Of a DNA stretch of 26,725 nt, positions 1-10,910 are shown one piece after another. Made by a program: the position numbers and the translations under genes. Position 1 is the stretch's first letter; the number at the start of each line of letters is the position of its first letter. The stretch lies in the NCBI GenBank assembly GCA_008931825.1, contig QXVZ01018818.1, forward strand, positions 7,201 to 33,925, given 5' to 3'. Origin of the DNA: Phallusia fumigata. Its lineage: Eukaryota; Chordata; Ascidiacea; Phlebobranchia; Ascidiidae. The notes beneath the pieces were generated by a model. The model made no database searches. It saw only the letters and a program-made list of their open reading frames with translations, and was not told the DNA's origin.

Positions 1-606
1 AAAAATACAATTTTCGGCCCCCCCCCCCCCCACATCTAGTGGATGAAGGTTAATCAGCTTGCAGCCTCACTGCCATCGCAAACTAGGTTCACAAACACGT
101 CCAAGTAACCCAGCAATGGCAATTTCATCCCTTAAAACAAAAGCACTATCGGCACTAACTTGACAAGGTTCAACACCGGTTGCTAAATATAGGATTGCTG
201 ACATTGATTAAACACGTTTGATTGATTTCTAGTGTTCAAAATTGTGTTGCGCGCAAGCAGCAACTAAACCACAAAACACGCAAACTATCAACTTTAATAA
301 GGATATGGCGTGCGGACCCAGTTGAAAACCCGCTGACTTCGATGTTTTTGCACGAACTTTGAACATGGCACACATGTATCCAATATCATGTGATGACGAC
401 CACATGTCGTTGTTCAAACACACTTGGCTGTTCGTAGGGGTGGATTTTATTTTACGAACAAATAGCCTATTGTGCGGAGGTAATGACTTTGTCCGTGTGG
501 TTTTTGCTCTCTTTGTGGTGATCGGCAATTTCATAAATTGCAAACTAGTCACCGAATAATTTATGGTCAAGTAAATGGTTTTGTAAAAGGTCGCTTTTGT
601 TAAAAG
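1..606. other. Gene-free window start with poly-C tract
   Basis: I see no gene here. There is a run of 14 C at 18-31. The short open frames on both strands overlap one another and carry no recognisable motif. The last 8 bases (GTTAAAAG, 599-606) are the left target-site duplication of the hAT element that follows. Confidence 0.6.
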
Positions 607-1552
607 TAGGGTTGGGTATATGACTGGTCAAAAAAAGTCTGGTCAATTGACCGGTCAAATGCTTGTCAAATATGTCAAATATCGGTCAAATACTAAGAAC
701 GCTATTGAAATGCAATTTTGATTGAAAGTTAATGATAGGTAACAAAACAACACTAAGGACTGTTGATTTACTTTATGTACCCCATGCCTTTCACTAGATC
801 TCATAAAACCTTAGTTGTAACATCCAAAAAAAAATATCAGCTGTGCTGTTGCTTTAGTCAGGTGCTAAGGTTGTAAAAACATATATAAGTGAAGGCCAAA
901 GCAACTACTATTTTTTGCCCCAGCTGCACCACAAAGGTACAACTAAAATTAATTCCACAATGCATCTAAATTTTTACTGATGCTGCAAAAAATCCAACCT
1001 CCTGAAATACCAGCTGAGTAATAGCTAAAACTAAAACAAGCAGTGTCGATCAGCTCTGTAACATTTGTAAATGCCACTCGCAATGACACAAAGTACCCAA
1101 TATAAATGGAAAATAGGAAAGGATTTGAATCTTGAAGATTCAATATTCTACTCTAAACATCACCAACTGTATAAAAGTTATGTAGCTCATATATTTAAAA
1201 ATATACATAAAATATTTTTTTAAATATATACAGGTTTGTGAAAAGGAAAACATTTAGCTTTCACATTGTTATGAAATTTCCCAATTCCTGTATAAATAGT
1301 TCCCCTTACAAACACTCAATTGGTGTATTACAAAACAATACCCTACACTTTTTTATTTCAAGGGTATGATTGAAAGTGTTTGGCCCCTCACAAAAACGCT
1401 TTTTCAACCTCAAATTTAAAAGCAAGGATAGGAAAATTGACAGTATTTGCTTCCAAAAGTTAAAAACATATTTGACCAGTTAAAAAAGTGCTGTCAATTG
1501 ACCGGTCAATTGACCATATTTGACCGGTCAATTGACAAGCTTGCCAACCCTA
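607..1552. mobile_element. Non-autonomous hAT-type element with 8-bp TSD
   Basis: The element begins TAGGGTTGGG and ends in the inverted CCAACCCTA, so it has short terminal inverted repeats of the hAT type. It is flanked by a perfect 8-bp duplication, GTTAAAAG, at 599-606 and 1553-1560; 8-bp duplications are the hallmark of the hAT superfamily. Just inside both ends are runs of TCAATTGACC-like repeats, including three exact copies of the palindrome TTGACCGGTCAA (647-658, 1498-1509, 1520-1531). These are probably subterminal transposase-binding sites. There is no transposase reading frame in the 946 bp, so movement would depend on an autonomous relative elsewhere. The perfect target duplication suggests a fairly recent insertion. 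Confidence 0.88.
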
Positions 1553-1560
1553 GTTAAAAG

Positions 1561-2488
1561 TGTTTGTTTACACATGAATGGCTGTGCGCGTATGATGCGT
1601 GCAAGCGTCTATCGTTCAGAAAATGGCGCAAATCATGTTTTGGAAAAAAATAAGCTATTTTACGAATGTAAAGCGGGACTTTTGTGTCCAGTTTTGTTAC
1701 AAAGCCTTTTTTGTCTCGAAGTTTTCCACAAATTTCCATGCTCGCTTTGTTCGTGCACAGTCAAGTGGCAAGTGCAAATACGCGTTTCCGCAGCCCCCAA
1801 AAAACCCCTCGTTAACTCAACTGTGTTGTTGTGGATGTGAACTATTGACGTCATTTCGAAAGCGTTGGGCTTTCCCAACTGTTGTCAATACTAGCGTTTG
1901 TTATTCAGGGTCTTTTAGCACTAGCCTTGCTTGTAAATCGTTTCTGTTGTAAAGTTTTATTGGTGTTTTTGACGGCGGTAGCACTTGGGTGACCCGCAGG
2001 CCTTTCGAAAACCTACACAAACATATACATTGGGGAACGTTAATGTTAATTATGTTTAACCTGCAAATAAACACCCGATATGCCTGGGTTAAACCATCAA
2101 TCTTTGAGTGCGTTTTCACCCCGCTTATCGACGGCCAGTAAACTTACTATGTAAATTGCGGGGGAACTGGATCTAAACCATTGACCCTTGCACATGTTGT
2201 GTTGGCCTTCGTAAAGTGGTGAAATTTAACCACAGCCGATCATTGTTCAAATACCATTTGTTTGACTTCTGGGGTTTATTGCTGTTTTCGACCTACCAAA
2301 CTTCTTGGGGTTGTGGAACAACTCGAGCACTTAAACTTTGTGATTAGTTCGTGCAGGGACAAGGCATACTCGTGATGGATTTCCGCACACACAAAACCTT
2401 GTTCAAAACTTTTACCGCATTGTTGATAAATTTAAAACATTCTAACTAACATTCCTCCGAGTACGGTGTACCAGGTCAATGATGAAAG
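1561..2488. other. Gene-free stretch
   Basis: Several short frames overlap on both strands (around 1599-1952 and 1660-1878) without family motifs, and I cannot support a gene. At about 2165-2200 there is a very degenerate reverse-strand match to a tRNA B box, too weak to call. Confidence 0.5.
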
Positions 2489-2676
2489 TAAAACCACGTT
2501 CAAATACATCTTGGTGTTCAGTTCAACAGTTTCAGATTGCCCTGGGACCAAAACGTATTGACTGGGGTTCTAACCACGAACCATCATACTTGAGTGTTGC
2601 GTATGTGTCGGACAGTAAGCTGTTGACTTTAATGGTATTTATTGTTTAAAACCACGTTCAAATACATCTTGGTGTT
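2489..2676. repeat. 30-bp direct repeat pair
   Basis: The same 30 bases (beginning TAAAACCACGTTCAAATACA) occur at 2489-2518 and 2647-2676, 158 bp apart. The sequence between is not clearly repeated. It may be a remnant of a degenerate tandem repeat or the flanks of an old insertion. No function is evident. Confidence 0.75.
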
Positions 2677-3082
2677 TAATGTAAGTGTTTTAATGTTCTT
2701 TGGGGACTAACAGTATATTTACTAAAGGGATGAAACCTCTTTTACTCAGTGTCTCAGTTGCGTGCAGGGACCTGTATCAAAATTATTAATTTTAAATGTG
2801 TTTGTTGTTTAATTACACCAAGCTGTTTGGTTCAGGGAAGTATGATGTTGCTTTGAGACCAAAAGGCGTTTAATGGGTTTCGACCGTGTTCCTGTTTGCG
2901 GTTGTGGTTGAAGTTGTCTGGAAAGTGAAGACAAACATATCACCAGATATTTAATTTGCGGGCTATTCTAACAGGTGTCCTGCACCCCACCCCAAGACGT
3001 AACTACGCCAACTTGAAAATGAAACGTGTACAGACAAGAAATACAAGAGCGGACAAGAACATTTCAGTCGGCTTGTTTGGGG

Positions 3083-3168
3083 GTCTTATAAATACTCCTT
3101 ATGCTGTTTTCTGGTCCATCGAGGATAAAATGAATGTGACTAACAAAATGACAAAGAAATAAACAAAG
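3083..3168 (+). mobile_element. Possible SINE 3' tail remnant
   Basis: The stretch shares with the intact SINE at 21482-21802 a CTTATAAA segment, then GATAAAATGA, then AAAGAAATAAACAAA at the 3' end, in the same order and orientation. The tRNA-derived head is not recognisable, so this would be a 5'-truncated, decayed copy. The match is partial and I hold it loosely. Confidence 0.4.
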
Positions 3169-4287
3169 CGAATTTGAGGCATTGTATAAGCAGCTTGTGA
3201 GCAGACATATTGCCAGCGCAACGGTTTTGAAAATTAAACAGTCTAACAATAAACCCGTTTGTCTGTTGCAGAAAGGCGGTTCGACGGCGGACTTACCATG
3301 GGAATTTTAATACCGATGTGTCAACACAATGGTTTTCGAAGTGGTTTCGCGGTCATCTTGGGGTTCGAGAAGCGATTTATTTTCCGCAAAACGCCTTCAG
3401 TCTCTCTTCGTTGATGATATATCGTCTGATTGGTGAATACACTTAGCCTACGAAGATTGTGCCTATTGTGGCGCCACCGCGCAATGCTGCTTTGTTACAT
3501 CACAATGAACATAACGCGATTGTGGCACACACAAAACATTTCTCATTTCTGCACTCGAGTGAAGTTAATTCGAGTTAAATTTTTAGTGGATCGCGAGTTG
3601 TTAAAGAATCTGCAAAGGGCTCATTGTGCAAATAATTTTCGTGTTCACACCAACAGCTCTCCGAAAAAAGAAAAGAAAAACAAACAAAGGTCCACAATAG
3701 CTTGTTTTTTTCGCGAATTCTTCGAAAAACAGATCAAACCCAATAGGTGTGATTACATATTATGTAAACACTGAATTGATTGGACTATTGCCTTCAAACA
3801 TGGAAAGAAATTTACACTGCTAACAAAAGGTGTACTTTAATCACCTGATGATACGGTGTAAATAGGTTATGTTCACAACGAGTCCGCGGACAGGCTGCTT
3901 GTTCGATTTCTGTTATGGAAAGATGTTCTGTTGAAAGATATTTGCAGACAGGTGTGTTTTTTCGAGATACGGATGTTATGGTTTATAACAGTTGAATCTG
4001 CCACTATTGCAGATTTTGTGATAGGTTAGTGTTGTTGCAGCTTTAAGATGCTGCTACGAAGGAAGGCTCGATTTAAAGTAGCGCTACCAATTTCAATCAG
4101 GTTGTTGTTATTTTTGCGGTGTTGTGGTAAAGTTTTGTGTAAATCATTGAACGAAACGAATTTCTTATTGCGTAAGTGGTTCGGGCCAGGTCGTCCCTGT
4201 CGACAACGCGATGTCAAGTGTACGCAATTAACCTGCGTACGTGCGGGAGGTTCTGCTTAGCTTGCGATTCGCCCTCAGCAAACAAAA
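3169..4287. other. Gene-free stretch
   Basis: No supported gene. The longest frame (3430-3774, +) has no domain-like pattern, and there are no splice-compatible neighbours that would extend it. Confidence 0.5.
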
Positions 4288-4362
4288 GCCGGGCCGGGAT
4301 TTCAACCCGTGACCCTTTGTGCGGTTTTTCCCTCTCGTAACACACCCATTATACGAAGCGAT
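4288..4362 (-). repeat. Possible tRNA-related fragment, reverse strand
   Basis: GGGATTTCAACCCGTGACC at about 4297-4315, read on the minus strand, resembles a Pol III B box followed by a tRNA acceptor-like 3' end. A convincing A box and the matching 5' acceptor strand are missing, so this is at most a tRNA-derived repeat head or a chance match. Confidence 0.3.
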
Positions 4363-4710
4363 GAAAAGGGAGTCGGTATTATGACGTGCGATGAATTACG
4401 ATTGGACTCTTGAACTGTTGCGGTAAGCCGGTTGACTTTCAACACATTAAAAAAAAGGTAATACACAAAGGTTGTGACGTTTTTCAGCGTTGGCTTTGGG
4501 AAGTGACTTGCAAATAGACGATGTTGATGAAATCCTGTCATGACATGGCGGTTGCTTGGGAGAACAGCAAACAACATGCGCGGTATAAATTGCCCAACTT
4601 GCATTTCGATTCATTTAAACTTCGAGAGACCCTGCGATTGGCCAAACGAGTTATTTGTTGAGAGTTTTTAGGATGAAACTACGCAACTCAGCGCAACGAT
4701 GACGAAACAA

Positions 4711-4818
4711 CGACGTCACTTGGTCTATTTGTCGTATCGGTTTTGAGGTTTCGACTTTCTGACGTCAGCGATTGTTGTTTGAGGTCACACTGCGTGTGTT
4801 TTTGGATTTGTGACGTCA
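4711..4818. promoter_or_regulatory. Cluster of CRE-like TGACGTCA sites
   Basis: Perfect cAMP-response-element palindromes TGACGTCA lie at 4760-4767 and 4811-4818, and a one-base variant (CGACGTCA) lies at 4711-4718. CREB/ATF bZIP proteins bind this palindrome. No gene start is visible nearby, and the same octamer recurs elsewhere in the window (10779, 10893, 11060), so this may be background for the genome rather than an enhancer. Confidence 0.35.
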
Positions 4819-5660
4819 TGCGGTAGTTGCGTACATTTCGGTTTGTTCGTTGTTAGTCTTTAGCAAAGTCCAGTCATATTTTATTTATTCATTTTTTTAC
4901 TGATGTGGATTTTTATCAGAGTTGAATAATTTCATCTACAAAGGTTTTTTTAAAATCGAGTCTTGAAACCAAACCGACCGCAAGCTTCGTGGTGGATGGA
5001 TCGAAAGTGGGTTGTTCGCTGTTCTTTGATAATGAAAGTAAGATTCGGACAAAATCTGGGCTGCGCGTGTGAGTTTCGTCAAAAGAAACACAAAAACGCC
5101 CCAAAAATGTCGTAGTTTGGAGTGAGACCTTAATTGTTTCCACCAGTGTTTCTTAACAGCGAGAGCGATGTTCGTCCGTCCGCAAAACGTTGCCAGGGCA
5201 TTTCTTCATATATTACCAACGACAGCAAAAACTTTTTTTTTACTTTGAAAATTTTTCAAAAAAATTTCCAAAAACAGCAAAAATTTAATTTTCCTTTAAC
5301 TTTTATCGGAGCGCTTAACATGTGTGTTGACGTGTTGTTGTTCTAGTTTCTGGAGCCGATATGACAACATTGGTTAACAATCGGAAGTAGCGAATCATTT
5401 CGTAACACTGCGTTCTTCGCAATTTTCAGTACCGACCCGTAACGCATCAATTTTAACGGCCCGGAAAAAATTCACGAACCCGTATGTGAGATTAAGTCGA
5501 AGGTTTTAAACTTTTAAAAATTGAGCCGAATCCATCACGCACTAATTGATCGTTTTTTACACACGTAATTATGTCGCGACTGCAAATGTGAAAGCGTACC
5601 GATACGTGGAAAAAGAAATTTGCTTGGAAACTCGGCCCGACCGTGGTACGTCGACGTGCG
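4819..5660. other. Gene-free stretch
   Basis: No supported gene. There is a low-complexity A/T-run segment at about 5228-5290 and short overlapping frames only. Confidence 0.5.
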
Positions 5661-5701
5661 AGGCAGAAATATGCAAATTAGAGGCAGAAATATGCAAATT
5701 A
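5660..5701 (+). repeat. Two tandem 21-bp units, each with an octamer motif
   Basis: A 21-bp unit, GAGGCAGAAATATGCAAATTA, is repeated head to tail (the first copy is intact to within its first base or so). Each copy carries the POU-factor octamer ATGCAAAT, at 5671-5678 and 5692-5699. The 21-bp period places both octamers on the same helical face. This could be a cis-regulatory element or a plain small tandem duplication. Confidence 0.6.
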
Positions 5702-5879
5702 ATATTGAAACGTAAATTTTGGTATGGTTCCCCCACGAAGCTGTTTTGATGCGTTACGCTAAATGTTATATTTCTACGAAAAACTTTGTTGTCAATTTTG
5801 CATGAGTTTCGAACCAACTTGGTGCATTCGCCTGTGACGATGATTTTACGAGTTACGTTTAACAGTTGATAAGCCACTT

Positions 5880-6520
5880 GTTGTACTTTAGCATTTTGTT
5901 TAAACGTTTGGATATAATTCCCAAAAGTGTTTATTATAAATGTTAAATTTTTGGAGTGAAATAAATACGATTACGGTAAAAAAAACGAGGGGAAAAGCAT
6001 TTTTGCATTCATAATTTAAAAAGGTAAAAAAAACTAAAAAAAATATTTTCAATTTTATGTGCAACTTTACTTATTATAACGTTAATTACACAAAATAAGT
6101 TTTTGAAATATTTCGACCTTAGTTATAAAAAACGCGAATTCTCGTTTCAATTTCCAGTTATATTTTGTTGTCGGACCTTCGTTTAACATAAAGCCCGTAA
6201 TTCCGAGCGACAACAAGAATGGCGTTGAACGCATTCATTGCGCCCACTTTGCGACACCAAAACAAATTAAAACGTTACGGCGCAATAGTCAGCAGGAAGC
6301 GACGGCGGTGGCAGAGTTTCACACTGTTTTGTGTCAATACGAGCGTCAAGGTTTTGTGTCATGCTCTGGTCAATTCAAAGTTTTTGGTACAATTGTCGAA
6401 GTGTTTGTCACAAAATTCTGCAGCGTCAGTGGTTTATAGGAGTGGAGCATCATCGAACCCGCCCTAAAAGCTTCGGCTATTGTTTCGACCGAACCTGAAC
6501 CAAAATTTATCGTCATACAT
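5880..6520. other. AT-rich, gene-free stretch
   Basis: Long A and T runs occur at 5930-6150. The frame at 6219-6467 starts with a reasonable ATG but encodes a basic, unstructured-looking peptide with no family resemblance, so I do not call it. Confidence 0.5.
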
Positions 6521-6660
6521 TAGTGGTTCTTAACCGGGAATGAGTTCCTCACCAAAGAGGAATTATATGGGCTAAGGGGAAGGAAATTCTACTTTATTGT
6601 CAAGGTACTCATGATAAGTGTGGTATTTTTTAGGTACACCATTGGTTCCAAACCTTTTAA
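6521..6660. repeat. Possible hAT-end-like sequences
   Basis: TAGTGGTTCTTAACC near 6521 and CATTGGTTCCAAACC near 6641 resemble the outer ends of many animal hAT elements, but both lie in the same orientation. No matching inverted end or target duplication was found. Low confidence. Confidence 0.25.
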
Positions 6661-6910
6661 TATTAATTTATATCAACTTCTTGTGTATTAGGGAAGGACT
6701 GAAAAGTTCCAAAACTAGCCAAGGTGGAATGCGTCATAAAAAGGGTGGATACCGTTGTCCAACATGATGTTAATGTTTGAATCCGATCGAAACTAAAACA
6801 GCGCCCAATGGGGCCGATATGAATCATCCGACAATGTTTCACTATGTAAATCATCATTGCCAATGACGTCCGGCGTCGACCCTAAAACACGTTTTTTATA
6901 CACGTCTGAA

Positions 6911-6960
6911 ACTGATCTTGGAACTATTAAACTGATCTTGGAACTATTAAATTGATCTTG
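6911..6960. repeat. 20-bp minisatellite, 2.5 copies
   Basis: A 20-bp unit, ACTGATCTTGGAACTATTAA, is repeated exactly at 6911-6930 and 6931-6950, followed by half a unit (ATTGATCTTG) at 6951-6960. It is a simple tandem repeat with no sign of function. Confidence 0.9.
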
Positions 6961-8690
6961 ATGACGTTTTGGAAAAAACTCGCCCATAAAAAAATCACAT
7001 CTTTGTATGTGCCACGCACAAACAAAAACAGTCCTCATTACGACGTGATTTTTTTGTTTTCTTGCAGTTTTATTGACCTATAGCTGTAGCAGCATTTCGG
7101 CAATCTTTTATCGAAAGGTTTAAAGAAAACTGGTAATTAAAGACCAAGTTTATGTGATGTGCAAGGTAAGGTTTCTGCAAAAAAACATTACGTTTTCGGC
7201 GCTTTTGAACATCTAAAAAAGTCGTGGAGTTTGAAACCGGGACAAACTAACCGTTAAATTGGTAACGTTTGAGGTGGGACCTTATTTCCATATTTACACT
7301 TCAGTGATTTTGCACTTCGAATATTTTTGTGCAAAACAATCATCTGAGGGCTGCGGCGCCAGTAAATGCAAAGTTTTACAACTTCAGCAAAAAAAATTTT
7401 CACATCACGCCTACTCAGCTGTTGTTAGCATCGACGCGGTTAGACGAGTTTGTGGAGCTGTGGTGAAGTGGCCGCGCAAACAAAGCTCGTATTAAGACAT
7501 AAGGCCCAGGACAAAAATTTTAAAGACCCCTTTCGACCGGCGTATATGGTGGGCCTGCAGAAAAACCAGTCTAAAGTTGAGACAATTTTTTATTTTTTTA
7601 GAAAATACGAACCTTACCAATGTGCATCGATTGGGGGCAATATTACGAACGTGGTTTGTGTTATAGTCTTAAGCGGTGGTAAATAAAAGTTTTTTTAACC
7701 TTAGTAAACGCCTTAACTATGGGCAGCGCACCTAAAAACCTGTCAAAAATAGAACAAGCAAAATCAGTTCAAACACAATGTCCTTGATTTTGTTTTGATT
7801 TTGTAAAGACCTAGTAGATATAACTTTTAAAATTTAGGTTTGGTAAACGGCAGCGTACCTTAGCCCTCAGCTGTTTCGAAGCACTGTAGCAAATCATGCC
7901 CTTTATCCACTTCAGCGCCTGTAGAGTTGCCATGGATGAAAACTGATTCAAATGTTTGTTTTTAGGGACTGCTACATATCAACAGGGTGCAATCAGCGAC
8001 GGAAATTTGAATAATATAGAATCTTTTAGCAGGGGTTGGTGCTTGCTATGCACGCTTGTTGTCTATACATCATATGTGAGTAAAATGTCATTGAGGGGTA
8101 TGTAGGGGGCACATGCGTCGAAATTCCTGTTATTTCTGTCTGACACAAAATAAACGGAACTGAAAACTGAGGTAGTAATGGGACTCTTTGGAAACCACAA
8201 TGACTCACTAAAGTCGGATAAAACTTCCCTAAAACTAAAACTAAAGCCGAAAGTCGATTATTTTCGAACACCAACGTTAACCAGTACAAAAATACAGGAA
8301 TTTTAAGTTTCGTTTTGTACCAACCACAACAAACATTCAGCTTCCACGAAAGTAGTGATGGCACAGTTTTCACGGAACGATTTTGGTTTGCGCAGATATG
8401 ACACAAGCGAATCACGTGTTATGTCTTGAGCCAATGTGTTTTAAACTTGCGCGATTCCTTAAATTGCTTAAACACCAATGTCAACAAGCAAGAAAATGGT
8501 GTAAACAACAAAAATTATGTGAAGTGAACAACAACAACGGTAGCAAAAAGACAAAGGGCTTAAAACTAACTAATAGGCCGGCTTAACAAAGGTAAAAAGT
8601 GTCAAAACACTTTACTATACTTGGTGTCCAGGTAAAGCGAATTTTGGGGCTAGGTCACAGGCCCTCGACCAAACATTGAACTAGTTGCGT
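6961..8690. other. Gene-free stretch
   Basis: No supported gene. The longest frame (8026-8415, minus, 129 codons) has no domain pattern and is probably chance. Confidence 0.5.
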
Positions 8691-8915
8691 GGTTTGTTTG
8701 TTTGTTTTTATCGTCGGGGGACAGAGCAACGCCTGAATGCGTTATGGTCACAATCAGTCCACCGTCGAGCTACCTGTCTCATTGCAGTTCCGTTGGGTAT
8801 TTTTTTGTTTGATTTTTTCGATTTTCGAGATTTGGTGACCTCACTTTGGGTCAACACATCAGGTTGGGTTGGGGCAATGCCTCTCAAGTTTCTTGCTCAG
8901 GGAAACACGAACGAC
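8691..8915 (-). mobile_element. SINE copy, reverse strand, lacking a clear tRNA head
   Basis: Read on the minus strand, this matches most of the body and 3' tail of the intact SINE at 21482-21802. Shared pieces, in order on the plus strand, include TGTTTGTTT, AGAGCAACGCCTGAATGCG, GTCGAGCTACCTG, TCATTGCAGTTCCGTTGG, GGTTGGGTTGGGGCAATGC and TTTCTTGCTCAGGGAAACAC. Similarity fades after about 8915, where the tRNA-like part with its B and A boxes should be, so this copy is 5'-truncated or has a badly decayed head. The 145-codon plus-strand frame here is a by-product of the repeat. Confidence 0.75.
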
Positions 8916-9799
8916 CGTTTGGTGTTAGGGATGTCAACTCGTTTTGGTCACATTGCCAAGCTTCGTGAAGTTGGGTTTCTAAAACCTCCGGCAACAAACG
9001 GTGTGGGAATATTACACACGGGACGTCATTGCAAAGAAGGAATGGCGGCATTACGCAGTTCTCGCTCGTGCTTTACGTGTCAGACCATTTGCGCGAAGGC
9101 CGCAAAATTGACGTGGTGCTAACAGCGGCCCCACCACTATGACGGTCCGCGAACTTTATAACGTGTTCCTCGTTCCTGGAAAGAAAATTTGCAGACAACA
9201 CGTAGTTGCACGCTATCGTTTCCTGACATTTGGACATTCCGTCTTTTAACATTTCAATTATAAACTGGGTGTGAGTGTCCGTGTGTTCTGTTGTTGCGGA
9301 CAATTGTGTTTATTTTGAGTTTCTTGTGTTTTTGCTTTGACTGTGAAACTATTCTTTTTGCCAGTGGGCACGGAACTAATGTATTCTAATGCGATGTAGT
9401 GAAGGTTAGGTTAATTATGGGTCAGTGACTGCACGGCCAATGTTTGGCCATTCACTGATGCCGTCACGAGATTACTTTTTTTGCACTTTTATTTCTGCAA
9501 ATTCTTTCGCATTTGGAAGCGTGACAAATAAACCAATGTATGTAATTAGGACGCAGAAAGCGGAGATGAGAAACGAAATTTTTGTTGTGTCATTTAAACG
9601 GAAACGCCGCTTGCAATTTGACTTAGATGCAGAAAAACAAGTAGTTTTATTCATGCAAACATAACAAATTTGAGGTTGCTCACGTAAGAGAAGAAGTGTC
9701 TCGCTTCGACCCACCGTCCTAACTCCGTTTTTTCTTTATCCACAGTTTTAGTTTTTCTTCTAAATTCAAATAGAAAAAAGTTTCAGATCCGAGACAAAA
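8916..9799. other. Upstream region of the EF-hand gene
   Basis: No second gene is supported. Pyrimidine-rich tracts ending in AG lie just before the ATG of the next gene (TTTATCCACAG near 9735-9745, and GTTTCAG at 9780-9786). They could be acceptors for a 5'-UTR intron or, if the host is a tunicate, for spliced-leader trans-splicing. No TATA box stands out. Confidence 0.4.
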
Positions 9800-10663
9800 A
9801 TGCCGTGCCTAGCTCATAGCCCCGCAAACTCAATGCGAGAGTTCGCCTCGAAACTTTTCAGTTCGCTTATCGGAGACAAGAAGAAGATGCAGAAGCAGCA
9901 GGAAGAAAACGGGGAGATCGAGCTTCAGCCGGATGCGAGCAACGTAAATATACGGATCAACAAGAAAGAACTCGAATCCATCTTCGGGTTGTTTGATCAC
10001 GGCGAAACCGGTGAGATCGCAGCGGATGAGCTTAAGGTGTTACTCCGGAGTTTCGGGATGTACGCCAGCGATGACGAGGTCACGGATTTGACGGGCAAGA
10101 GAGATGGGGGAATGCTGACTGCCGACTCGTTCGCGCTGTTTGTACAAAAGGTTTTTCCTGACGACATTTCCAGCCAGGAGATTAGGAATGCATACCAGGT
10201 ATAAGATATGCTTGATTCTTGGTTTAGATCCAAAGGGCGGGTCCATTTTGGGAATTAAAAGCTGGTCTTGAGTTTAAAATTCACAGGGAATAAGCTTATT
10301 TTATCATGTCCTTTACTTGCTGATAAAACTGTGCAAGACAGCTTAGTTAACTTGCTCGGCGTACTTAGGCTTTGGTCAAAGAAATACTTTAGAATCCAAA
10401 AAAACTACTGTGCGATTTGCTGGAAAAAACAAAATGGTTACTGCAAAATAAGTCTGAAAACTCACAAACTGAAATTCGTTTTTAAGCTTTTCGACAAAAC
10501 TGACAGTGGATTCATCACCCGCGACGATCTGCGTGAAATGATGACGAAATGGTCACGTGAACCGGATGAGGAGGAATTGGACGCGATGATGGAGGAAGCC
10601 GACTTGAACGGAGATGGCGTTATCGACTTCTACGAATTCCTGAAAGTCATTGTTGCGTCATAA
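9800..10663 (+). CDS. Calmodulin-like EF-hand protein (two exons)
   Basis: Exons 9800-10198 and 10487-10663; the intron 10199-10486 has GTATAA and TTTTTAAG ends and is phase 0. The product is 191 aa, against about 149 for calmodulin; the extra length is a charged N-terminal extension of about 45 aa. EF1 loop (D66-E77) has Gly at ligand position 3. EF2 (about 99-110) has lost the first and last Ca2+ ligands. EF3 loop D136-D147 (DKTDSGFITRDD) is near canonical. EF4 loop D172-E183 (DLNGDGVIDFYE) is canonical. The splice joins the helix before EF3 exactly as in calmodulin (EIRNAYQ then LFDKTDSG). Ca2+ is therefore probably bound mainly by the C-terminal lobe. The ATG has an A-rich context and the next Met is at residue 12. 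A cytosolic Ca2+ sensor or adaptor is the likely role; the partner is unknown. The upper reading of the intron as an open frame is not used. Confidence 0.82.
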
Positions 10664-10683
10664 ACCAACGTGGTGCGACAACA

Positions 10684-10910
10684 ACGCCTGAACTATTTTT
10701 TATCTTAAAAGTTTTATGTTTATGTGATAAAAGTTTCTAAATTTGCCTTTATTGTGACGTTACAGAACAAAGCATAATTGACGTCATACTTGTGACNACG
10801 CCTGAACTATTTTTTATCTTAAAAGTTTTATGTTTATGTGATAAAAGTTTCTAAATTTGCCTTTATTGTGACGTTACAGAACAAAGCATAATTGACGTCA
10901 TACTTGTGAC
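10684..10910. repeat. 113-bp direct repeat around a single N (probable assembly artefact)
   Basis: Positions 10684-10796 and 10798-10910 appear identical and are separated only by the N at 10797. Two contig ends that overlap but were not merged would look like this. The true sequence probably has one copy of this 3' flank of the EF-hand gene. Confidence 0.85.

Noticed and set aside
3430-3774. 114-codon plus-strand frame
   Set aside because: No recognisable motif, and no ATG context or splice evidence to support it.
8026-8415. 129-codon minus-strand reading frame
   Set aside because: No domain pattern, signal peptide or splice-compatible partner; composition looks like translated non-coding AT-rich DNA.
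8685-9122. 145-codon plus-strand reading frame
   Set aside because: Much of it is the antisense of a SINE copy (8691-8915); the rest has no family resemblance.
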